A stretch of 64,000 bases of DNA from an uncultured Bacteroides sp. (GTDB lineage Bacteria; Bacteroidota; Bacteroidia; Bacteroidales; Bacteroidaceae), in the NCBI RefSeq assembly GCF_900547205.1, contig NZ_URFY01000002.1, positions 62,001-126,000 of the forward strand. The letters run 5' to 3'. A model generated the notes under the pieces. The model saw nothing but the letters and a program-made list of their open reading frames with translations, was not told the origin of the DNA and did not search any database. Positions within the stretch are counted from its first letter, which is position 1. Each line of letters opens with the position of its first letter. The translations under genes and the position numbers were made by a program. This document shows, piece after piece, positions 7,916-17,300 of this stretch.

Positions 7916-9211
7916 ATGCTGAATATGATTTTAAAAAGTCTTTGGGCACGTCGGGGCAGGAATGCTTGGTTGCTAGCTGAACTAATACTAGTCATTGTCC
8001 TCACTTGGTATATAGCCGATCCGGTTTTCGTGTTAAGTTACAATCGCTCGTTGCCTTTGGGATATAACACTGAAGGGTTGCTGATTACTCCTATTTGCAA
8101 TTTACCTTCTAATGCTTCCGATTATAATGTGGAGGGAGCCGATTCTCTCCATTTGATGGAGAATTTAGAACGGTTGTTGCGTAAACTACGGGACTATCCC
8201 GGTGTGAAATCTGCCGCACCACTAATTACTTTTGCTTATCCGGGTTCTGGAGGAGGTTCTTCCAATGACTTTCGATTTGATACGCTGTCTTTTCCTGTAT
8301 CCATTTATTATTTTATACCACATTCCGGCTGTTTTGAAACTCTAGGTATTGAACCCCTTGAAGGAAAGACACCTGGTGAACTGGATAATATGAATTTTCA
8401 GAAAGACGAAATAATCATATCTGGTGACTTAGCACACAAAATGGCGGTAGGAGGTAGGTTAGCGGGAAAAAGACTTTATTATTGCACCAATAATGAGAAG
8501 GACACCACTTATTTACAAATTAAAGCGGTAACGAGTAAAGTGCGATCCAACACCTTTGAACAGGGAAAATATTCCTGTTTTGAACCACAGTTGAATATAA
8601 ATATAGGGAAAGTTCTTAGAAACGGATATCTCTTGATACGTTTGCAACCTGATGTTTCCGAACAACGTTTTCTGCATGGATTTAGAAAGTGGGCACATCG
8701 CAATTTGCGTGCAGGTAATCTTTATGTGCGGGATGTGAACACATATCGTAAGACGTTGCAAGAAGTGGAATACAGGTCCGGTGTGACAAATAAATATAGA
8801 ATGAATATCGTTTTAGCTATCTTCTTTTTAGTCAATCTGGCATTAGGTGTTACCGGTACTTTCTGGCTTCAGACGCGTAGCCGTCGGGAAGAAGTCGGAA
8901 TTATGCTGAGCTATGGTGCATCCCCTGGAGTGATTTGTCGTCAATTGCTGGGAGAAGCTGCTTTGTTGGCATCGTTCGCTTGGTTGATAGGATGTTTGAT
9001 TTATCTGCAATATGGCATTGCAATAGGTAACTGGTTCAGTCGTGATTCTTACAAGGACAGTCTTTACTGGATTAATAATTTCTGGCTTCATTATGCGGCT
9101 GTATCATTCCTTGTATATATTATCGTTCTTTTTGTAGTATTGCTCGGAGTCTATATTCCTGCACGCCGGATTAGCCGTATTCAGCCTACAGAAGCTTTAC
9201 GTGACGAATAA
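7916..9211 (+). CDS. MacB-like ABC transporter permease (second of pair)
   Basis: 431-residue permease with the same four-segment layout as its neighbour: an N-terminal membrane helix (residues about 18-38), a large periplasmic domain, and C-terminal helices beginning near residue 300 (MNIVLAIFFLVNLALGVTG). The FtsX cytoplasmic loop SRREEVGIMLSYGASPGVI is visible, and the end PARRISRIQPTEALRDE is the family signature. The two permeases are clearly diverged in the periplasmic domain, which argues for a heterodimer and not a recent duplication. ATP hydrolysis is expected to come from the protein encoded at 9240. Substrate unknown. Confidence 0.88.
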   Translation: MLNMILKSLWARRGRNAWLLAELILVIVLTWYIADPVFVLSYNRSLPLGYNTEGLLITPICNLPSNASDYNVEGADSLHLMENLERLLRKLRDYPGVKSAAPLITFAYPGSGGGSSNDFRFDTLSFPVSIYYFIPHSGCFETLGIEPLEGKTPGELDNMNFQKDEIIISGDLAHKMAVGGRLAGKRLYYCTNNEKDTTYLQIKAVTSKVRSNTFEQGKYSCFEPQLNINIGKVLRNGYLLIRLQPDVSEQRFLHGFRKWAHRNLRAGNLYVRDVNTYRKTLQEVEYRSGVTNKYRMNIVLAIFFLVNLALGVTGTFWLQTRSRREEVGIMLSYGASPGVICRQLLGEAALLASFAWLIGCLIYLQYGIAIGNWFSRDSYKDSLYWINNFWLHYAAVSFLVYIIVLFVVLLGVYIPARRISRIQPTEALRDE

Positions 9212-9239
9212 ATAAGAAATAATTTAAATAAAGTATATC

Positions 9240-9905
9240 ATGATAAAATTAGCTGGCATTAACAAGATTTATCGTACAAACGAGATTGAAACAGTAGCAT
9301 TGGAGAACGTAAATCTCAAAGTGGAAAAAGGAGAATTCCTTAGTGTTATGGGTCCATCAGGTTGTGGTAAATCCACCTTGCTGAATATTATCGGGCTGCT
9401 GGATGCGCCGACAAGTGGAGAGATTATGATTGCCGGAACAAAGATTGATAAAATGAAAGATAAGGAGTTGGCGGCATTCCGTAATCTGAAACTTGGATTT
9501 GTGTTTCAGTCTTTCCATCTGATTAATTCGTTGAATGTGTTGGATAACGTAGAGTTGCCCTTGCTCTATCGTCATGTTGGTAGCAGTGAGCGCAAACGTC
9601 TTGCGCAGGAAGTGCTGGAGAAAATAGGATTGAGCCATCGTATGCGTCATTTTCCTACACAGCTTTCCGGTGGTCAGTGTCAGCGCGTAGCCATTGCACG
9701 TGCCATTATCGGTAATCCTGAAATAATCCTCGCCGATGAGCCTACGGGCAATCTTGATTCCAAGATGGGAGCGGAAGTAATGGAACTCCTACATCGGCTC
9801 AATAAAGAAGACGGACGCACCATTGTAATGGTAACTCACAATGAAGAACAGGCGAAACAGACCTCACGTACGATTCGTTTCTTTGACGGTCGGCAGGTGC
9901 AATAA
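9240..9905 (+). CDS. ABC transporter ATPase (MacB/LolD type)
   Basis: 221-residue nucleotide-binding subunit. Walker A GPSGCGKSTLLN (about residues 37-48), Q-loop FVFQSFHLI, signature LSGGQCQRVAIARAI, Walker B IILADEPTGNLD and the switch histidine in VMVTHNEEQA are all intact, so it should be active. The EIETVALENVNLKVEKGEF N-terminus places it in the LolD/MacB/FtsE group (quoted in part). It lies 28 bp after the second permease and completes the mechanotransmission-type exporter whose adaptor and TolC are encoded at 5318 and 12788. Confidence 0.95.
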   Translation: MIKLAGINKIYRTNEIETVALENVNLKVEKGEFLSVMGPSGCGKSTLLNIIGLLDAPTSGEIMIAGTKIDKMKDKELAAFRNLKLGFVFQSFHLINSLNVLDNVELPLLYRHVGSSERKRLAQEVLEKIGLSHRMRHFPTQLSGGQCQRVAIARAIIGNPEIILADEPTGNLDSKMGAEVMELLHRLNKEDGRTIVMVTHNEEQAKQTSRTIRFFDGRQVQ

Positions 9906-9980
9906 ACCACGGTTTTTCGAGGCTGTCTGCATACAAATTGCCGAAGCATTATGCAAAGAATAAAAAACTGTAGCTATCTA

Positions 9981-10010
9981 TTTGTTTTCAATATAATTAA
10001 CGTATCTTTG
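9981..10010 (+). promoter_or_regulatory. Promoter for sensor kinase at 10046
   Basis: TTTG at 9981-9984 and TATCTTTG at 10003-10010, separated by 18 bp, match the Bacteroides -33/-7 consensus. The sensor kinase therefore appears to have its own promoter, separate from the exporter operon. Confidence 0.7.
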
Positions 10011-10045
10011 TCCGCATAAACTTAAAAACACCGCAGTTTTTGCTT

Positions 10046-12655
10046 ATGAATCGACGATATTACAGTTTGTTTGTTGTTTTGTTTATTGCTGTCCTTGCTC
10101 AGGCGGCAGCTTCGGAACGTACATTCAATATACTTTTTATCCAGTCTTATAATTCTCAGACTCCTTGGCATTACAACCTTAATGAAGGTCTTCTGAAAGG
10201 ATTTAGTGAGAGTGGATTGAAGGTGAATATAACGACTGAATATCTGGATGCAGAATTTTGGACATTCCAATCAGAGAAAGTTATTATGCGTCGTTTCTGT
10301 CAGCGTGCACGCGATAGGAAGACTGATTTGATTATAACTACCGGCGATGAGGCTTTCTATACACTTTTTGCGTGTGGAGATTCGTTGCCTTTACAGATTC
10401 CAGTGGTGTTTTTTGGCATTAAGTATCCCGATCAAAGGTTGCTTGCTGCCCATTCCAATATCTGTGGTTTCACGGTTAATCCTGATTTTAACGTTATCTT
10501 GAGGCAGGCACAAAAAATATTTCCTCAGCGAAAAGAGGTGCTCTGTGTGATTGATAACAGTGTCTTGAGCAGTAAAGGGCTTGCAGATTTTGAGGAAGAA
10601 TGGAAAATCTTCCAGAGGGATAATCCGGATTATAGTATGAAGATCTATAATACCCAGACTCAAACTACCAGCCATATCATTGCAGCCATTTGTTATCCGC
10701 GAAATAGCTACGGACGTCTTGTTGTTGCTCCCAAATGGTCGCCCTTTCTTTCTTTCGTGGGTAAGAACTCAAAAGCTCCTGTTTTCTCAAGCCAGAATGT
10801 CAGTTTGACCAATGGTGTATTCGGTGCTTACGATGCCGATGCCTTTACTTCAGCATTGCAGGCTGCCCAAAGGGCATCTTCGGTACTGAAGGGTAAATCT
10901 CCACTGAATATAGGAGTGGCGGAAGCAGAGCAAGGGTTTATATACGACTATAAGCAGCTGGAATTTTTCCGTGTTGATTCTAGTAAAGTCGGTTCCAAGG
11001 GAATTATAGTCAACGAACCGTATTGGGAAAAATATAAATTCCTGTTTATCCTTCTTTATCCCGCCATACTGGCGTTGATGATAGCCTCTATTGTGTGGTT
11101 GATGCGTGTCAACCGACGTGAATCCAAACGAAGGATACATGCACAGACCCGTTTGTTGGTGCAGAATAAACTGGTGGAACAGCGCAATGAATTTGACAAT
11201 GTCTTTCATTCTATTCGTGATGGAGTGATAACGTATGACACCGATTTGCATATACATTTCACAAATCGCTCTCTGTTGCAAATGTTGCATTTGTCTAGCG
11301 ACTCAGGAGGGCGACTTTATGAAGGGATGATGGCAGGTAGTATTTTCAGGATATTCCATAATGGGCAGGAAATTCTTCATAAAATGCTGAAAGAAGTGGC
11401 TCGTACCGGACAGAGCATTGTGATTCCAAAGGGAGCATTTATAAAAGAAGTGCATAGCGAAAAGTACTTCCCGGCTTCCGGAGAAATCGTGCCGATTCGT
11501 TCGGGTGGAGAAGTCACCGGTATGGCTCTTTCGGCACGTAATATATCGGATGAAGAGATGCAGAAGCGTTTCTTTGATATGGCAGTAGAAGAAAGTGCTA
11601 TCTATCCGTGGCAGTTTGATATGGAGAATGATTGTTTTATTTTTCCGCAAGGATTCCTTCAACGTCTTGGGTTTGATGAATCTGTAACTACTATTTCCCG
11701 CGATGAAATGGATTGCACAATTCATCCGGATGACTTGACAGAGATTCGTCCACTTTTCGATAAAGCCTTGAGTGGAGAAGAGAAAAATACCCGTCTGAAT
11801 TTCCGGCAGCGAAACATAAATGGTGAATATGAATGGTGGGAATACCGTTCTTCCGTAATCACCGGTTTGACACAAGATTCGCTCTATAATATATTAGGTG
11901 TATGCCAAAGCATTCAACGATATAAGACTGCCGAGCAGGAGATGCGTGAAGCACGTGATAAAGCCCTACAAGCTGACAAACTGAAATCGGCTTTTCTTGC
12001 CAATATGAGTCACGAAATCCGTACTCCGTTGAATGCAATTGTTGGTTTCTCCGATTTATTGAGCGATACAAGTGCTTTTACAGAAGACGAGATAGCTCAG
12101 TTTATTGAGACTATTAATAAGAACTGTGGGCTGTTGTTGGCTCTGATTAATGATATTCTTGATTTATCGCGTATTGAGTCTGGTACAATGGAATTTGTGT
12201 TTGCTAACCATAATCTGCCTTTATTGCTGAAAACAGTACATGACTCTCAACAGTTGAATATGCCTTCGGGAGTGGAGCTTGTACTGCGGATGCCTGCGGG
12301 CGATAAAAAATACCTGAAGACGGACAATGTCCGTTTGCAGCAGGTGGTGAATAATCTGATTAATAATGCTGCAAAATTCACGACCAGCGGATACATCACA
12401 GTCGGTTATGAGGAAGATGAAGATCCTGCTTATACCCGCGTTTTTGTAGAAGATACAGGAGTCGGCATTTCTGAAGATGGCATCCGGCATATCTTTGAAC
12501 GGTTCTATAAAGTCGATAATTTTACTCAAGGTGCAGGTTTGGGGTTGAGCATCTGCCAGACCATTGTCGAACGTATGAAAGGAACCATCAGCGTAACTTC
12601 CGAAGTAGGCAAGGGAACCCGCTTTACCGTACGACTTCCCAATTATTGCGAATAA
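10046..12655 (+). CDS. Sensor histidine kinase with periplasmic ABC-substrate-binding-like domain
   Basis: About 869 residues. A signal peptide (MNRRYYSLFVVLFIAVLAQ) leads into a periplasmic domain of about 290 residues that resembles the ABC_sub_bind family (FNILFIQSYNSQTPWHYN, IITTGDEAFYTLF, VVFFGIKYPDQ). A membrane helix at about 330-352 (FLFILLYPAILALMIASIVW) is followed by two PAS-like regions and then HisKA with phosphoacceptor His at about residue 656 (MSHEIRTPLNAIVGFSDLL). HATPase motifs follow: N box NNLINNAAKF, G1 EDTGVGIS, G2 GAGLGLSICQ. No receiver or output domain follows, so it needs a separate regulator. A TTG two codons upstream is in frame; ATG is preferred. Its place between ATPase and TolC suggests it senses the exported compound or envelope state; this is inferred. 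Confidence 0.88.
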   Translation: MNRRYYSLFVVLFIAVLAQAAASERTFNILFIQSYNSQTPWHYNLNEGLLKGFSESGLKVNITTEYLDAEFWTFQSEKVIMRRFCQRARDRKTDLIITTGDEAFYTLFACGDSLPLQIPVVFFGIKYPDQRLLAAHSNICGFTVNPDFNVILRQAQKIFPQRKEVLCVIDNSVLSSKGLADFEEEWKIFQRDNPDYSMKIYNTQTQTTSHIIAAICYPRNSYGRLVVAPKWSPFLSFVGKNSKAPVFSSQNVSLTNGVFGAYDADAFTSALQAAQRASSVLKGKSPLNIGVAEAEQGFIYDYKQLEFFRVDSSKVGSKGIIVNEPYWEKYKFLFILLYPAILALMIASIVWLMRVNRRESKRRIHAQTRLLVQNKLVEQRNEFDNVFHSIRDGVITYDTDLHIHFTNRSLLQMLHLSSDSGGRLYEGMMAGSIFRIFHNGQEILHKMLKEVARTGQSIVIPKGAFIKEVHSEKYFPASGEIVPIRSGGEVTGMALSARNISDEEMQKRFFDMAVEESAIYPWQFDMENDCFIFPQGFLQRLGFDESVTTISRDEMDCTIHPDDLTEIRPLFDKALSGEEKNTRLNFRQRNINGEYEWWEYRSSVITGLTQDSLYNILGVCQSIQRYKTAEQEMREARDKALQADKLKSAFLANMSHEIRTPLNAIVGFSDLLSDTSAFTEDEIAQFIETINKNCGLLLALINDILDLSRIESGTMEFVFANHNLPLLLKTVHDSQQLNMPSGVELVLRMPAGDKKYLKTDNVRLQQVVNNLINNAAKFTTSGYITVGYEEDEDPAYTRVFVEDTGVGISEDGIRHIFERFYKVDNFTQGAGLGLSICQTIVERMKGTISVTSEVGKGTRFTVRLPNYCE

Positions 12656-12787
12656 GCCCGAATGTCCATTTTTGAGCATAGTGTCCGATAATGAACAACG
12701 ACTATTATTCACTAACCGATTGAGAATAAATACTTTATTCTTTTGGCACATCATTTGAATTGATTATGATAGAAAATACTGTGCATA

Positions 12788-14266
12788 ATGAAGAAGAAAA
12801 GTATATTGTTTGCTCTTGCTGCCGTCTGTTTACCTTTGTCGCTTTCGGCGCAGAAAGATAGGGAGATTACCTTGAATGAAGCCATAGCTATGGCACGAGT
12901 GCAATCGGTAGATGCCGCTGTTGCTTTGAATGAACTCAAAACAGCCTATTGGGAATATCGCACCTTTCGTGCCGACCTCCTGCCGGAAGTCAATTTGACC
13001 GGCACCTTACCCAGTTATAATAAATCATACAGTTCCTATCAGAACTCAGATGGTTCTTATGGATTTGTCCGTAACAACACGTTAGGTCTTTCAGGCAATC
13101 TTTCCATCGACCAGAATATCTGGCTGACCGGAGGTAAACTATCACTGACCTCTTCTCTCGACTATTTCAGGCAACTTAATTCCGATGGCAATCGCCACTT
13201 CATGTCTGTTCCCGTCACTCTGGAACTGACACAACCTATCTTTGCCGTGAACAATATAAAATGGAACAGGCGTATTGAACCTGTACGATATGCAGAAGCA
13301 AAAGCCGCTTTTATCACCGCCACCGAAGAAGTGACGATGCGAACCATTACCTATTACTTTAATCTCCTGCTGGCAGAAGAAACACTCGGGACTGCCAAGC
13401 AGAATCAGTCCAATGCCGATCATCTTTATAAAGTGGCTCAGGCTAAACGTAAGATGGGACAGATTTCGGAGAATGAACTCTTACAGTTGAAACTTTCAGC
13501 CTTAAATGCCAAAGCTGCGCTGACAGAAGCGGAAAGTAATCTCAATGCTAAGATGTTTCAGCTTCGTGCTTTTCTTGGAGTGGGAGAGGAGGAAATTCTG
13601 CGTCCCGTTATACCTGAGACTGTAGATGGGGAGAAGATGGAATACAATCAGGTATTGATTAAAGCGTTGGAACGCAATTCATTTGCACAGAATATCCGTC
13701 GTCGGCAGTTGGAAGCCGATTATGAAGTAGCCACAGCGCGTGGCAATTTGCGCAGCATCGATTTGTTTGCAAGTGTGGGATATACGGGGGAGAATCGTGA
13801 TTTCCCTGCCGTATATAAGAATTTGCAGGATAATCAGATAGTAAAGGTAGGTGTGAAAATCCCGATTCTGGATTGGGGTAAACGTCGTGGAAAGGTTCGG
13901 GTGGCGAAGAGTAATCGCGAAGTGGTACTTTCAAGAATCCGTCAGGAACAGATAAATTTCAATCAGGACATTTTCTTGTTGGTGGAGCATTTCAATAACC
14001 AGGCGCAGCAGTTGGCTATTGCGAAAGAGGCGGATGTGATTGCACAACAGCGTTACAAGACCAGTATTGAAACCTTCCTTATCGGCAAAATTAATACGTT
14101 GGACTTGAACGATGCCCAAAATTCAAAAGACGAAGCACGGCAGAAACGCATTTCCGAACTTTATTATTATTGGTATTATTTCTATCAAATCAGGAGTCTG
14201 ACGCTTTGGGATTTCCGCAATAATTCCGAACTGGAGACTGATTTTGATGAAATAGTAAGGCAATAA
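12788..14266 (+). CDS. TolC-family outer membrane efflux protein
   Basis: 492 residues with a signal peptide (about residues 1-21, ending LSLSAQ) and the two-fold repeated helical/beta organisation of OEP proteins. Recognisable pieces are ITLNEAIAMAR at the start of repeat one, long helices rich in Ala/Gln/Glu (about 180-250 and 380-450), and VGVKIPILDWGKRRGKV in the second half, which is the typical TolC beta-barrel strand with the PxxDWGKRR motif. It should form the trimeric outer-membrane duct for the MacAB-like exporter encoded at 5318-9905. It is preceded by 132 bp containing TGGCAC-N5-TTGAA (12744-12759), a possible weak sigma-54 site. Confidence 0.92.
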   Translation: MKKKSILFALAAVCLPLSLSAQKDREITLNEAIAMARVQSVDAAVALNELKTAYWEYRTFRADLLPEVNLTGTLPSYNKSYSSYQNSDGSYGFVRNNTLGLSGNLSIDQNIWLTGGKLSLTSSLDYFRQLNSDGNRHFMSVPVTLELTQPIFAVNNIKWNRRIEPVRYAEAKAAFITATEEVTMRTITYYFNLLLAEETLGTAKQNQSNADHLYKVAQAKRKMGQISENELLQLKLSALNAKAALTEAESNLNAKMFQLRAFLGVGEEEILRPVIPETVDGEKMEYNQVLIKALERNSFAQNIRRRQLEADYEVATARGNLRSIDLFASVGYTGENRDFPAVYKNLQDNQIVKVGVKIPILDWGKRRGKVRVAKSNREVVLSRIRQEQINFNQDIFLLVEHFNNQAQQLAIAKEADVIAQQRYKTSIETFLIGKINTLDLNDAQNSKDEARQKRISELYYYWYYFYQIRSLTLWDFRNNSELETDFDEIVRQ

Positions 14267-14352
14267 AAGATTGATAGCCTGCTTGAGATGATATTTTTTT
14301 GTAGTTTTGTATCATCATTGCTATAAAAAGAAAGCCCTGATAAAAAGACATT

Positions 14353-15705
14353 ATGATTCTGATAATTGACGATGACAGCGCAGTGCGTTCTTCGCTTAGC
14401 TTCATGTTGAAGCGGGCTGGATATGAGGCACAAACAGTTCCCGGTCCGCGGGAAGCCATAGAACTAGTACGTTCCGTAACTCCGGATTTGATACTGATGG
14501 ATATGAACTTCACGCTCTCTACTACAGGAGAAGAAGGTCTCACTTTGCTACGGCAAGTGAAAATATTCCGTCCCGACACTCCGGTGATACTGATGACGGC
14601 TTGGGGAAGCATTCAGCTTGCCGTGCAGGGGATGCAGTCGGGGGCTTTCGACTTTATCACCAAGCCTTGGAACAATGCAGCCTTGCTGCAACGAATCGAA
14701 ACAGCTTTGCAACTTTCTGCCACTCCTACCAAAGAAACAGTACAGGAGCAGAATGACTCTTTCGACCGTAGCCACATCATTGGTCGCAGCCGGGAATTGA
14801 CGGATGTGCTGAATACCGTTGCCCGTATTGCCAAGACCAATGCCTCTGTTCTTATAACCGGTGAAAGCGGAACGGGCAAAGAACTGATTGCTGAAGCTAT
14901 ACATATTAATAGCCAACGTACCAAACAATCTTTCGTAAAGGTGAACCTTGGTGGAATCTCCCAGAGTTTGTTTGAAAGCGAGATGTTTGGCCACAAGAAA
15001 GGGGCTTTTACAGATGCTTCCACCGACCGCATCGGCCGCTTCGAGATGGCGGATAAAGGAACGATTTTCCTTGATGAGATAGGAGATCTTGATCCTTCAT
15101 GTCAGGTGAAGCTATTACGTGTGTTGCAGGATCAAACCTTTGAAGTATTGGGAGACAGCCGCCCTCGTAAAACAGATATCCGTGTAGTTTCCGCCACCAA
15201 TGCCGACTTGCGTAAGATGGTGGGCGAACGTACTTTTCGCGAGGACCTGTTCTACCGCATCAATCTAATAACTGTGAAATTGCCCGCTTTGCGCGAACGC
15301 CGTGAAGACATTCCTTTGTTGGCGCGCCATTTTGCCGACCATCAAGCGGAAGTCAACGGATTGCCCCGTACGGAATTTTCCGCTGATGCTATGCAGTTCC
15401 TGAGCCGCCTTCCATTTCCGGGCAATATCCGTGAATTGAAGAATCTCGTGGAGCGAACAATATTGGTGAGTGGCAAACAGACGCTCGATGCTTCCGATTT
15501 TGATGCCCAATATATCCGCCACGATGAACAGAAAACAGCTGAAGGTATATCTTTTGTCGGCATGACGTTGGACGAAATAGAGCGTCATACCATACTTCAG
15601 GCATTAGAACGTTATAAAGGGAATTTGAGTCAGATAGCTACGGCACTGGGTATCAGCCGTGCCGCCCTATACCGTCGACTCGAAAAATATAACATCAAAG
15701 TGTAG
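14353..15705 (+). CDS. NtrC-type sigma-54-dependent response regulator
   Basis: 450 residues. An N-terminal receiver (MILIIDDDSAVRSSL, phosphoacceptor Asp at about residue 50 in LILMDMNF, conserved Lys in ITKPW) is followed by an AAA+ sigma-54 activator core: Walker A GESGTGKELIAEAIH, GAFTDA loop (a variant of GAFTGA), Walker B GTIFLDEIGDL, and EDLFYRINLI. A Fis-type helix-turn-helix ends the protein (GNLSQIATALGISRAALYRRL). It should activate RpoN promoters on phosphorylation. The kinase gene follows 37 bp downstream, so the cognate pair is clear. A -7 box TAGTTTTG lies at 14302-14309. Likely targets are the neighbouring exporter genes; this is inference. Confidence 0.94.
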   Translation: MILIIDDDSAVRSSLSFMLKRAGYEAQTVPGPREAIELVRSVTPDLILMDMNFTLSTTGEEGLTLLRQVKIFRPDTPVILMTAWGSIQLAVQGMQSGAFDFITKPWNNAALLQRIETALQLSATPTKETVQEQNDSFDRSHIIGRSRELTDVLNTVARIAKTNASVLITGESGTGKELIAEAIHINSQRTKQSFVKVNLGGISQSLFESEMFGHKKGAFTDASTDRIGRFEMADKGTIFLDEIGDLDPSCQVKLLRVLQDQTFEVLGDSRPRKTDIRVVSATNADLRKMVGERTFREDLFYRINLITVKLPALRERREDIPLLARHFADHQAEVNGLPRTEFSADAMQFLSRLPFPGNIRELKNLVERTILVSGKQTLDASDFDAQYIRHDEQKTAEGISFVGMTLDEIERHTILQALERYKGNLSQIATALGISRAALYRRLEKYNIKV

Positions 15706-15742
15706 TTGCTTCTTAATCGTTAACCGTTAACTACCGATAAAC

Positions 15743-17035
15743 GTGCGTATCAAAGGATTCTTTTTTATTCTGGTTTTACTTTTGCTGACTTTGGGGGGAG
15801 TACTGCTTTATCTTTCCAGCATGGCAAATTCCAATCTTTTCTATATAGGAGAGGGATTGGTGCTTTTCCTTTTGTTCTATCTTATTTTTTTTTATCGTAA
15901 GATAGTGAAACCTTTGAAGTCTATTGGAAACGGTATGGAACTGCTGCGCGAACAAGACTTTAGCAGCAGGCTGAGCCCGGTAGGGCAACATGAAGCCGAC
16001 CACATAGTGAACATCTTCAACCGCATGATGGAGCAACTGAAAAATGAGCGTCTCCGCTTGCGCGAACAGAACAACTTTCTTGATTTGCTGATAGAAGCTT
16101 CTCCGATGGGCGTGATTATAACCTCCCTTGACCATGATCTTTCACAACTGAATCCAATGGCGCGTAAGATGCTGGGCGTACGTGAGGAAGATATCCGTGG
16201 TAAAAAGATGAAAGATATAGACTCTCCATTGGCTGCGGAATTGGCCAATGTGCCGAAAGGAGAAACCGTGACTCTCCGCCTGAATGACTCTACTATCTAC
16301 CGTTGCACTCATTCCTCTTTTATAGACCGTGGATTCCAACACCCATTCTTTCTTATTGAAAGTCTGACGGAAGAAGTGATGAAAGCTGAGAAGAAAGCCT
16401 ATGAGAAAGTAATCAGAATGATAGCCCACGAAGTGAACAATACGACTGCCGGCATCACTTCTACACTGGATACGGTGGAACAAGCGTTATCAACAGAAGA
16501 AGGAATGGAAGATATCTGCGACGTGATGCGTGTCTGCACCGACCGTTGCTTCTCGATGAGCCGTTTCATTACTCGCTTTGCCGACGTAGTGAAGATTCCC
16601 GAACCCACATTCTCTTCTGTTAACCTAAACGATCTTGTCTTCACCTGCAAACGCTTTATGGAAGGAATGTGTAACGGCCGTAACATAAACCTACGCACCG
16701 ATATAGATGAAAGCCTGACAAACGTAAAACTGGATGCTGCATTGCTTGAACAAGTTCTCGTGAATATCATCAAAAATGCTGCTGAAAGTATCGAAGCAGA
16801 TGGTGAAATACTTGTCCGCACCCTACCTCCAGCTACTATCGAAGTAGTGGACAATGGCAAGGGAATCAGTAAAGAAGCGGAAGCGAAACTGTTCAGTCCG
16901 TTCTTCTCTACCAAACCGAACGGACAGGGAATAGGACTAATCTTCATCCGTGAAGTTCTGATGCGCCATGGCTGTACTTTCTCTTTGCGAACGTATGCTG
17001 ACGGATTGACCCGTTTTCGAATTGTTTTTCCCTGA
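15743..17035 (+). CDS. Sensor histidine kinase, partner of NtrC-type regulator
   Basis: 430 residues starting at GTG. Two closely spaced N-terminal membrane helices (residues about 5-27 and 32-52) leave almost no periplasmic loop, so the signal is probably sensed in the membrane or cytoplasm. A HAMP-like segment (PLKSIGNGMELLREQDF) and a PAS domain (LLIEASPMGVIITSLDHDL) precede the kinase core. The phosphoacceptor His is about residue 229 in IAHEVNNTTAGITSTLDTV, where the usual E(L/I)(R/K)xP is EVNNT, as in NtrB-like kinases. HATPase boxes: NIIKNAAESI, VVDNGKGIS, GQGIGLIFIREVL. It is translated right after the response regulator. Confidence 0.92.
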   Translation: MRIKGFFFILVLLLLTLGGVLLYLSSMANSNLFYIGEGLVLFLLFYLIFFYRKIVKPLKSIGNGMELLREQDFSSRLSPVGQHEADHIVNIFNRMMEQLKNERLRLREQNNFLDLLIEASPMGVIITSLDHDLSQLNPMARKMLGVREEDIRGKKMKDIDSPLAAELANVPKGETVTLRLNDSTIYRCTHSSFIDRGFQHPFFLIESLTEEVMKAEKKAYEKVIRMIAHEVNNTTAGITSTLDTVEQALSTEEGMEDICDVMRVCTDRCFSMSRFITRFADVVKIPEPTFSSVNLNDLVFTCKRFMEGMCNGRNINLRTDIDESLTNVKLDAALLEQVLVNIIKNAAESIEADGEILVRTLPPATIEVVDNGKGISKEAEAKLFSPFFSTKPNGQGIGLIFIREVLMRHGCTFSLRTYADGLTRFRIVFP

Positions 17036-17259
17036 TGGTGTCAAATAAGAACATTTCTCACGCCAAATAGACCTTTTTTTATATTGAAAATAGCTTAAGA
17101 CATAGGTTATGTAAGTCTGAAGATTTATTTATAAGGATTCACTCCGAATGAACAGGATAAGTTTAAGAATAAGTCTCCGCATGACCTTTTAAAAGTTAAA
17201 TCCTGCTAATTGCAATGTATATATAGCAATCAAACAATGTTTTAGTAATTAATTAATCT

Positions 17260-17267
17260 TATTTTTG
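17260..17267 (+). promoter_or_regulatory. -7 box ahead of inositol lipid cluster
   Basis: TATTTTTG matches TAnnTTTG and lies 33 bp before the inositol-phosphate synthase start. A TGTTTT stretch at 17238-17243 could act as a weak -33. The 265-bp gap before it shows no other clear feature. Confidence 0.5.
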
Positions 17268-17300
17268 CATCAATTTTAGTTTAATTTTAATAGAATAGAA

